Assembly: GCA_948567375.1 (NCBI GenBank)
Contig: OX419759.1
Span: 43,118,593 to 43,182,592, forward strand
Length of the DNA: 64,000 nt
Direction of reading: 5' to 3'
From: Lunularia cruciata
Lineage: Eukaryota > Streptophyta > Marchantiopsida > Lunulariales > Lunulariaceae
Positions 11,139 to 18,926 of this stretch are shown piece after piece. Each line of letters opens with the position of its first letter. Position 1 is the first letter of the stretch. Both the position numbers and the translations under genes were made by a program. A model generated the notes under the pieces. That model did not search any database, was not told the DNA's origin, and saw only the letters and a list, made by a program, of their open reading frames with translations.

Positions 11139-11974
11139 AAGAGTTTCAGGTCTTGTGTGACAAGGCTTTGATTGATCATCGTACTACATCCCAAGATCAC
11201 CTTGAGACAGATGGCTTAGTAGAGAAAGTGGTTCAAACGGTGAAGAGAAGATTGCAAAAGTATGGTTTGCAGAGAGGCCACTTGGGATATTGGGATCTCC
11301 AATTACCTTGGTTGGCCATGGGCTATCGGTTCAGCCGGCAAGCCTCCTTAGCATCCTTCTCTCCATACTTTCTACTCTATGGACAAGATCCAGATTTACC
11401 TGCAGCCATTCGTCAAGATGCTATTGTAGTTTTGGACTTGGATGACCCAGATGTATGGATGAGCGCATGTTCTCAACAAGCAGAGATCTTTTGGAGAGTG
11501 ATGCCAATGGCCTTTGAGAACTTGGCAATTGCTCACCATAGAGATACTTTACGCTGTGCTACCATTTGAGGAGGAGGTTATAGACCCTTGATCCGTCAAT
11601 TTCATCCATGCGACTATGTATATCTACAACAGACAACACCGACGACACTTGATGTTTCAACGGGTTGCACTATCTTGAGAGTGCATGAGGTTTTGCCATT
11701 TGGAGTCTTTGTGTTTGAAAGACGTGATGGTGTTGTTTGGAAGGATCATGTGCGCAATTGTGCACCATGACACCTCCTAAACATTGATGGTACTATGGAC
11801 CCAAGCTTGGCACTTGTACATGCAGGCTTGAGGTGTATGTTATGTGGCTCTTCTGGTAGAGCTGCTACTATGTTAGTGTGTGATAGTTGTTTGAGAGGAT
11901 GGCATATGGCATGTATGACTCCTTCCCTCACGGTGGTTCCTCAAGGACAATGGTTATGTCCTAGATGTACTTGA
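11139..11974 (+). pseudogene. Copy A: integrase C-terminal half and PHD finger
   Basis: The integrase resumes after the element X insertion (FQVLCDKALIDHRTTS). It contains the region with the third acidic residue (ADGLAER in copy B is decayed to TDGLVEK here), the C-terminal barrel-like module (FHPCDYVYLQQT) and a C-terminal PHD finger at about 11,833-11,970. All eight zinc ligands of the finger are kept (CMLC, CDSC, H-x2-C, CPRC). A stop at 11,569 and a TGA for TGC at 11,768 break the frame. The codon at 11,384-11,386 is CAA where copy B has TGA. Confidence 0.8.
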
Positions 11975-12141
11975 CCTATAGTTAGTTCATTCTTTATATG
12001 GTATAGATTACAGACATGCGACTAATGATGGGGCTCCATAGCACATGGCCTCCTGATCTTTGCCCATTATAGGGTATACCATATACTTGGAGTAGATGGC
12101 TATATGGAGTTAGAGGGACCCAACCGCCAGCTAGGGAGTGA

Positions 12142-12261
12142 TTGTGGCACTTTAGAGTTCATGTATGACTTATGTGTGAGTTGTGCTTCTATAGTGTATG
12201 ATGTTGACATCGATGTATGTTATGTAGCAATGTATATACGCACGATAGCTATCATGCCATT
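12142..12261 (+). repeat. Copy A 3' terminal repeats, left part (103-bp repeat and LTR start)
   Basis: After the PHD stop codon and about 165 bases of 3' leader comes a copy of the 103-bp repeat (TGTGGCACTTTAGAG to TATATACGCACGA) and then the first bases of the 449-bp LTR core (tatcatgccatt). The core is cut at 12,261 by element X copy 2. The last five bases, ccatt, recur at 23,973-23,977 where the core resumes. Confidence 0.75.
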
Positions 12262-12632
12262 TGTGACAACCCGGCAAATATCACTTTTGCGGTAATTGGG
12301 TAAGTAAAGTTTGTTCCCGCAGAGATACTATCCAAAATTGGTCAAATACAAAGTCAAAAGTCACAATTGCAGTTCTTCTTGATTTCTTCTTTAATCTCTT
12401 AGGTAGAAACTACACCCAGAAGAGAGTAACAAGCTCACAATCTTGACAACTTGTCATGAATACACACACATAATCACATCATAGCAAATTCTGTCCAAAC
12501 AACTCTTGATTGTGATGATTCAGATTCTCCCGAAGACGGCAGTTCACTACGAAGATTGATTTTGTCTCAGAAATTGTGTTCCACTCCTCCATTGAAGGCA
12601 CAACTTCCTCGATTGAAATTGCTTCACATTGT

Positions 12633-12735
12633 CGTGCGTATATACATCGCTACACAACATACATCGCTGTCAACATCATACACTATAAAAGCACAACTCA
12701 CACATAAGTCATACATAGACTCTAAAGTGCCACAA
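12633..12735 (-). repeat. 103-bp direct repeat, outer copy
   Basis: Identical over 103 bases to 13,190-13,292. It starts with GTGGCACTTTAGAG next to the 3' LTR core and ends TATATACGCACG just before the element end GACA. Similar copies follow the LTR of copy A (24,430-24,532) and end copy C (29,512-29,600). It is missing at the corresponding place of the 5' LTR of copy B. Confidence 0.85.
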
Positions 12736-13184
12736 TAATCAGATTGCTTAACACTTTCAACTCAATTCAACTCAGATCAGTACTTGATCTGTCACTCTAT
12801 AAACTGCCAACAACTGGGCACTGATTACAGTCAAGCCACACCCACTCAAGCATAGAGAATCCAGGTGACGCTCACCGGCCTCTGTCCACCATAGCCAGGA
12901 ACTCGAAGGCTCAACATCAGAGAAGTGAGCTCTCTGGAGCTCACTTCAAAACTATACCCCCTGGACTCAAGCTAGCCCTGAAACCCTAACGGTCCCGCTG
13001 ACGGCACACTCGATGGTGCAAACGGTGCAAAGTGACGGTGGGCCCCACCGTGAAGTCAGTACCCCGAACACAAAATCTAACCGTCGGAAAGTAGTCCCTG
13101 AGAAACAGCTAGAATAACTCTAACTACCATCATTGGAACTCCAGTGTCCGAGCATCTAGATGCGGAACTACAAATGGCGTGACA
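12736..13184 (-). repeat. 3' LTR core of copy B (449 bp)
   Basis: On the minus strand it reads from TGTCACGCCATTTG to AATCTGATTA. It matches 22,488-22,040 with about ten substitutions, which identifies the pair as LTRs. Further copies lie at 23,978-24,425 and, truncated, at 12,250-12,261. A weak TATA-like GTTTATAGAG lies near 12,795. Confidence 0.88.
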
Positions 13185-13189
13185 GCTAT

Positions 13190-13303
13190 CGTGCGTATAT
13201 ACATCGCTACACAACATACATCGCTGTCAACATCATACACTATAAAAGCACAACTCACACATAAGTCATACATAGACTCTAAAGTGCCACAATCGCCCCC
13301 CTA
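13190..13303 (-). repeat. 103-bp direct repeat, inner copy, with polypurine tract
   Basis: The 103-bp repeat (13,292-13,190) directly follows a purine run AGGGGGGCGA (13,303-13,294), the natural polypurine tract for plus-strand DNA priming. A polypurine tract normally abuts the 3' LTR, which argues that the LTR begins with this repeat. The 4-base target duplication, however, places the element end after the outer repeat. The two signals conflict. Confidence 0.7.
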
Positions 13304-13460
13304 GCTGGCGGTTAGGTCCCTCTAACTCCAGATAGCCATCTACTCTAAGTATATGGTATACCCTCTAATGGGCAAAGATCAAGAGGCCGGGTGCTATGGA
13401 GCCCCATCGTTAGTCGCCTGTCTGCAATCTATACCATATAAAGAATGAACTAGCTATAAG

Positions 13461-14048
13461 TCAAGTACATCTAGGACATAACCACTGTCCCTGAGGAACC
13501 ACCGTGAGGGGAGGAGTCATACATGCCATATGCCATCCTCTCGAACAGCTATCACACACTAACATAGTAGCAGCTCCACCAGAAGAGCCACATAACATAC
13601 ACCTCAAGCCTGCACGTACAAGTGCCAAGCTTGGGTCCATAGTACCATCAATGTTTGGGAGGTGGCATGGCGCACAATTGCGCACATGATCCTTCCAAAC
13701 AACACCATCACGTCCTTCTAACACAAGGACTCCAGATGGCAAAACCTCGCGCACTCTCAAGATAGTGCGGCCTGTAGAAACATCAAGTGTCGTCGGTGCT
13801 GTCTGCTGTAGATATACATAGTCGCCTAGATGAAATCGACGAATCAAGGGTCTATAACCTCCTCCTCGAATGGTAGCATAGCGTAAAGTATCTCTATGCT
13901 GAGCAATCGCCAAGTTCTCAAAGGCCATCGGCATCACTCTCCGAAAGATCTCTGCCCGCTGAGAACATGCGCTCATCCATACATCGGGGTCATCCAAGTC
14001 CAAAACTATAGTAGCATCTCGACAAATGGCTGCAGGTAAATCTGGATC
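13461..14048 (-). pseudogene. Integrase C-terminal domain and PHD finger (copy B)
   Basis: Continues the polyprotein frame after TGA 14,051-14,049. The first 100 residues hold the integrase C-terminal module (FHLGDYVYLQQTAPTT, RVREVLPSGVLVLEGRDG), which usually contacts DNA. A complete PHD finger closes the protein at about 13,605-13,465: CMLC, CDSC, H-x2-C and CPRC, with the hallmark GWHMAC, the proline-rich turn and the Trp two residues before the last cysteine pair (GQWLCPRC). PHD fingers bind histone H3 tails, mostly by the state of Lys4. At the end of an integrase it takes the position that a chromodomain has in chromoviruses, so a role in choosing chromatin targets is a reasonable inference. 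Which mark it reads cannot be told. Confidence 0.88.
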
Positions 14049-15653
14049 TCATCCATAGAGTAGGAAGTATGGAGAGAAGGATGCTAAGGAGGCTTGCCGG
14101 CTGAACCGATAGCCCATGGCCAACCAAGGTAACTGGAGATCCCAATCTCCCAAGTGGCCTCTCTGCAAACCATACTTTCGCAATCCTCTCTTCACCGTCT
14201 GAACCACTCTCTCTGCTAAGCCATCTGCCTCAGGGTGATCTCGGGATGTAGTACGATGATCAATCAAAGCCTTGTCACACAAGACCTGAAACTCTCCCAA
14301 GAACTCTGTACCCTGATCAGTCAAAACCTCAGCTGGTGCACCAAAATGACTAAGAACTCGATCCAGGAACGAGTAAGCTGTCCCTTCACTAGACTTGTCA
14401 GGAAGTGCCACCAACTCAATCCACTTGGAGAAGTGCTCCACCATCACCAAAACATACCGATGATGTCTCACAGTCAGCGGTAAAGGTCCGGCAAAGTCCA
14501 AACTCCAACGGTAACCCAATCCCATGATAGGTAATGGGTGTAACTGTGGCGTAGGAGCATTGAATGATGCCCTAACTCGGTCACAAACCATACATCTGGC
14601 AACAAACTGCTGTACCTCGGTCTGCATACCACGCCACCAATAATGACTCTGAAGTAAGCTATATGTACGCTCTACTCCAAAATGTCCTAGCTCCTCATGA
14701 GCATGACGGACCAACTGTGGTCTCTGTGATGGAAGTGGTACTACTCGCACTCTACCATCCTCCCATACACGCAAAAGGTGTCTACCCTCCAATCTGAACC
14801 GTCTGGCTCGCTGAAGAACACGGTCTCTCTCCTTGGCCCCAACTGTGCCACCCACAACACCAGTGCAAAGATAGTCCATCACTAAGACATCATCATGAAT
14901 GTCTCGCTGAACTGTACCAATATCTTCACTCTCTGGATTTGTGACCTCAATAACTCCTCCTGTATGCGCTGAGAGAGATACCACCAATGTCTCTGCAAAT
15001 ATACACAGAAAGGCTAATGCATGCCAACCTGGCACCATCTCCTCATCTGTCTCACCATGCCAACGTGCTCCGGTCTGATCCTGCTGGCTGGGACATGGGT
15101 TTCTACTCAACCCATCTGCATCACGGTTCACCACTCCAGGTCTGTGAACAACCGTGAAATCATACTCCTGTAAAATCAGAGCCCATCGTGCAAGCTTCCT
15201 TGAAAGCTTGTCGGACTCCATCAACCACTTCAGCGGCTGATGATCAGTGATGAGAGTGAAGGGGTTACCAAATAGGTAACATTGGAAATGTGCTACTGCC
15301 CAAACTGCTGCCAAGCACTCTCCCTCATATGAACTATACTTCGCCTCCGCTGAATTGTTGGAGCGACTAGCATAGGCCACCACAAACTCCTTCTCCTCAT
15401 CATCATGTTGGGTGAGCACCGCTCCAAGCCCCAACATACTCCAATCAGTGTGAACCTGAAATGGTTGTCCCCTGATCGGTCTCCTCAAAATAGGAGCAGA
15501 TGTCAACCTCTCCTTGAGCTCTACAAAAGCTCTCTCCTGCTCATCTCCCCAACACCACTCATGTGTAAGCTTGGTCAGCTTTGTCAAGGCCTTGGCAATG
15601 GCACTAAATCCTCTAACATAGCGGTGATAGAAGTTCGCCAACCCAAGGAATGC
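14049..15653 (-). pseudogene. RNase H and integrase catalytic core (copy B)
   Basis: Open from the TGA at 15,656 to the TGA at 14,051. It begins with the RT connection (AFLGLANFYHRYVRGF). The Ty3/gypsy RNase H follows, with the catalytic Asp in HTDWSMLGLGAVL, the Glu in YSSYEGECLAAVWAV and the Asp in LITDHQPLKWLM. After a spacer comes the integrase: the HHCC zinc module (HAHEELGHFGVERTY, CMVCDRVRA) and the DDE core with Asp in SLDFAGPLPL, Asp in LTDQGTEFLGE and Glu in ADGLAERVVQ. RNase H removes the RNA template and integrase inserts the DNA copy. All catalytic residues seen are intact. Confidence 0.92.
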
Positions 15654-16574
15654 TCACACTCTGCTCACATCCGTAGGCCGAGGAATACGTGCAATAGCCT
15701 CCACCTTGGTCTGCTGAACACCAAGTCCTCCGGGGTAGATAGTGTGACCCAAATACTCAACCTGCTCATGGAAGAACCTACACTTCCCAGGATGTAATTT
15801 GAGTCCATGAGATCTCAACCTCTCAAACACCTCCAACAACTGTCTCTCATGCTCCTCCACAGTAGTGCTATACACCAAAATGTCATCAATATAGCACCGA
15901 GCAAAACCCAATCCAGCTAGGATCCTATCCATGACCCTCTGGAACTCAGCAGGAGCATTCTTCAACCCAAATGGTAAGAATCTCCACTGATATAACACAT
16001 CCTTGCCGTGAGGATCAATAGCCCAAAATGCTATCTTGGACTTATCTTCCTCCCTGATCGGCAACTGATGATATCCCGCTCGAAGATCCAAAGTACTGAA
16101 GACCTTTGCATGCCCAATCGCATCAAAAATCTCCTCCGGTATAGGCATGGCATACCGATCAGCCCTGGTCTGTCGGTTGATAGGACGGTAATCTCCACAC
16201 ATCCGCCTATCTGTATAGTTGCCATGCATATCCTTCTTGGCTGGCATCACTGTCGCTGATGCATACTCTCCATGTGAAATCTCCACCAATACAGCCTCAA
16301 AAAGGTCACTACTCCGGCTCTGAATCAATGTCCTCTCCATATCACTATATTGATAAGGACGTCGGAAAACAGGTGTGTCACTAGTCAGCTCAATCCGTAT
16401 ACCAGGTCCTTTCAGAGCACCCAAATCCTTCATACTGAAGGCAAAACAACTCGTGTGACTCCTCAAGAACCTCCAAACCCTCCGTCTTTCCTCTCCAGTA
16501 AGCTTGGGTCCAAGATCTGGCTCCCAAGTATCCTCTGTAACTGTAGTAGGAGTGGAAGACGTACTGACTGGCTG
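15654..16574 (-). pseudogene. Reverse transcriptase (copy B)
   Basis: Downstream of the shared amber codon the frame is open to TGA 15,656-15,654. The first Met is at 16,466, but readthrough would enter directly at 16,574. The Ty3/gypsy RT motifs are complete: IELTSDTPVFRRPYQYS, PAKKD, DYRPINRQT, FSTLDLRAGYHQLPI, LPFGLKNAPAEFQRVMD, the catalytic YIDDILVYS at about residues 192-200 of the Met-started frame, and KCRFF...VEYLGH. It copies the element RNA into DNA in cytoplasmic particles. The TGA lies in the codon where gypsy elements usually have Arg (VRAFLGL or similar), consistent with CGA to TGA. Confidence 0.92.
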
Positions 16575-16577
16575 CTA
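16569..16577 (-). promoter_or_regulatory. Amber codon in leaky-stop context between methyltransferase and RT (copy B)
   Basis: On the minus strand the bases are TAG CAG CCA, exactly the readthrough consensus UAG-CAR-YYA known from tobamovirus replicase genes. The same nine bases lie at 5050-5058 in copy A. The frame is open on both sides, so occasional reading through would join Gag-PR-MTase to RT-RH-IN-PHD. Shared presence in two diverged copies argues that it is not a random lesion. Function is inferred. Confidence 0.6.
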
Positions 16578-18920
16578 TACTGGGCCCTTGGGAGCAATGG
16601 TGTCATGCTCCTGACCACTAGAGGTCCCAACCTTTGTGTGAAAAACTCCCTCCACTCTGGCTGCAAGCTCCATACGTCCTCTGGCTGCATCCCATGTGGA
16701 CCAAGGGTGTAATCCAAGTAGCCCACGCTCACCTGGATGGACTCCAAGTAGACTACTCTCCCTAGTAGCTACTGGATGTGTCCCAAGAATACCATGTCCA
16801 CTCGGTCCATCGCCCCCAGCATGTGCCTGAATCGTCTCGATAGGCACAGGGCTCACAAGTGTCCGAGTGGTGATGCCTATCAAGCGCATCCTACGCTGCT
16901 CTGCCAAACCAAGGCTCACAATCCAGGTCAAACAGTTCAGGTCCATAGCCTGACCTAACACCTGACGCCTAGATGCCTCTGACATTGCTGGAACAGCGGT
17001 AATACCGGTGCAAAAACCCATCGCCCGCTCTCTCTCATCAGCATTGGGCTCCACCAACTGCTGTAACTGTGAGTCCCAAACAAGTCCAGGTCCTCCCTCT
17101 CGAAAAGCATGAGAGCCTGGGAAACTCATGAGTGTGGGAAATGCAGCTCTAGGCTGTCCAACTAGGTTCACCACTGCCATAGGTGACCTATCAGCCACTA
17201 CCACTGTTTGAGACTGACGTCCAACATCCAAGATATCATCAACAAGAATGTGGTCTAGTCGCTGAATCCCATCATAACTACGCTGTAGAACCTCTCTGGG
17301 TAAAAGGTTCGTCCACCAAAGACGAAGACGATGAGCCCGTGATCCCACTCTGGCTGCATCTAACAATACAGCAGGTCCCATCCAAGAATGGACCTGATGT
17401 GTACTCACCACCACTCTAGTGCGAGAATCACCCATCAATGGAACGTTCTCCAAAAGGTAAGCTGGAGAAACAGACTGATGAACCTGGAGATGTCGTAGTA
17501 TCCGTAACATCTCCCAAAACACACTAGAACGAGGATCCTGAAGACCCAAACCGCGGCCCGCACGTGTATGTCCCTGACATGGCCATCCAGAAATCACCAA
17601 GTGAATAGGCCCATGTCTCTCTAGGTCATGCGCCCCCAATAAGGAAATGTCTCCTGGTAAGGCCTTCTGGTAACCTCTGACTGCTGACATTGATAATAAC
17701 TCCGGATACCGATAGGCCAAGTGTGCCACATGATGTACAGAGACTCGCCTAGCAGTCTCATCTCTCTCTACATACAAGTACCTCTGTACTCGGATACCCG
17801 CCTGTAACACCGCAGCTAGTCCGGTGCTGATCCCACCAAACAACTCTAATAGACATATCCCCTCCACTGGATATTGCCAAGCAATGAGTGTGGTATCCAG
17901 AGGTGTCAAAGCAATTGCCTCTGGAGGCTCATCCTCACACTCATCCCTTGATGGTACGAAGGCTCCACTCCAAGCCTGCTGCACCAACTGATCTGCATGC
18001 TGCTGCAATGCCTCCTCTGAACTCCACAATGGAACATCCAAGGTGGATGGAACAATCCCACTCGTACTCCATAGCCGAGTGATCTCCTTTGGTACTGGAG
18101 TATCCTCTGCATGGGCGTTCCCCTCCAACAAGTCACTAGGCCAAGTAACTGCACCGCTGAAAGCCAAAACTGATGCTGCCATGGTCCCGGACTGTAGTGA
18201 GCCAAGACTGCCACTATTGAAGCGTACTGGTAGGCGACATACCCGTCCCTCACCAGACTGCCAACCAGGTCTATAAGAGGCTGTCTCCTCCCAATAGTCA
18301 ATACAGAAACCCATAGGGTATAACACTGCTCCCCCAACTAGCACATCATATGACTCAGCTATCGTCGCAATAGCCTGAGCTCTCACCACCGAGCTATCAG
18401 TCGGATGACCAGGCTGAACTTGGACAACAAGCTCTCCACGTGTGATGTATTGTGTCGAACCACCACCAAGAGATGTCTGGATCTGAAATGGACACCTCTC
18501 CACATCGGTCTTCCATAACTCCAGACCAACAACTGCAGCCTTCCCCAACATAAGGGGCTGCGCACCAGAGTCTAACAAGACTCTCTGTGGTGTATAGACC
18601 TTCCCTGAAGGTCCCACCAAACAAAAGATCCCCCTCTGGTTATCCAATAGGACAACACCAGGTGTAAACCGCGCTCTCTCAAAGGCCGGTCTAGTTGGCA
18701 ACTCCTCCAGTCTAGCCGCTGTTGCCTGCCATAAACCACTGGTCGCTGAACGGATCCCATGCTCCTCAACCAAGTCAGATCCACTACCAACCACCTCTGC
18801 TCTAGTAGTAGGAACCGCACCATCCCTACTCTCACACAACGTGGCAGCCAACCGGAACACTGGGGCTGGGTCCACTCCCAATGTAAACATGTCACTGGCT
18901 GAAAATAAAGGATGCCGCAT
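16575..18920 (-). CDS. Retropepsin and DNMT3-like cytosine-C5 DNA methyltransferase (copy B)
   Basis: A 781-codon segment of the polyprotein; the Met at 18,920 is only the first after the Gag TAG. Residues about 85-205 are an aspartic protease with the active-site triad in VLLDSGAQPLMLG (Asp 117). Residues about 354-670 are a cytosine-C5 methyltransferase with motifs in the unpermuted order: I (LLELFGGIS, 357-365, AdoMet binding), IV with catalytic Cys (SGWPCQGHT, PCQ 447-449), VI (ENVPL, 491-495), VIII (HRLRLWWTNL, 530-539) and IX/X (ERERAMGFCTGIT, then RRQVLGQAMDLN). The HRxRxxW-x-NL form of motif VIII and the spacing resemble DNMT3 rather than plant DRM, which is permuted, or MET1/CMT. All key catalytic residues are present, so the domain may be active. 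A linker with three LLGxHP-like repeats (about 709-740) leads to the amber codon. Retrotransposon-borne methyltransferases have been reported in dinoflagellates and charophyte algae. Confidence 0.9.
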   Translation of the reverse strand: MRHPLFSASDMFTLGVDPAPVFRLAATLCESRDGAVPTTRAEVVGSGSDLVEEHGIRSATSGLWQATAARLEELPTRPAFERARFTPGVVLLDNQRGIFCLVGPSGKVYTPQRVLLDSGAQPLMLGKAAVVGLELWKTDVERCPFQIQTSLGGGSTQYITRGELVVQVQPGHPTDSSVVRAQAIATIAESYDVLVGGAVLYPMGFCIDYWEETASYRPGWQSGEGRVCRLPVRFNSGSLGSLQSGTMAASVLAFSGAVTWPSDLLEGNAHAEDTPVPKEITRLWSTSGIVPSTLDVPLWSSEEALQQHADQLVQQAWSGAFVPSRDECEDEPPEAIALTPLDTTLIAWQYPVEGICLLELFGGISTGLAAVLQAGIRVQRYLYVERDETARRVSVHHVAHLAYRYPELLSMSAVRGYQKALPGDISLLGAHDLERHGPIHLVISGWPCQGHTRAGRGLGLQDPRSSVFWEMLRILRHLQVHQSVSPAYLLENVPLMGDSRTRVVVSTHQVHSWMGPAVLLDAARVGSRAHRLRLWWTNLLPREVLQRSYDGIQRLDHILVDDILDVGRQSQTVVVADRSPMAVVNLVGQPRAAFPTLMSFPGSHAFREGGPGLVWDSQLQQLVEPNADERERAMGFCTGITAVPAMSEASRRQVLGQAMDLNCLTWIVSLGLAEQRRMRLIGITTRTLVSPVPIETIQAHAGGDGPSGHGILGTHPVATRESSLLGVHPGERGLLGLHPWSTWDAARGRMELAARVEGVFHTKVGTSSGQEHDTIAPKGPV

Positions 18921-18926
18921 AATCAG

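Noticed and set aside
16911-17861. The methyltransferase as a separate host gene next to a retrotransposon
   Set aside because: It lies in the same frame as the protease upstream and, after one amber codon, the RT downstream, and the same order occurs in copy A at 3,766-4,740.
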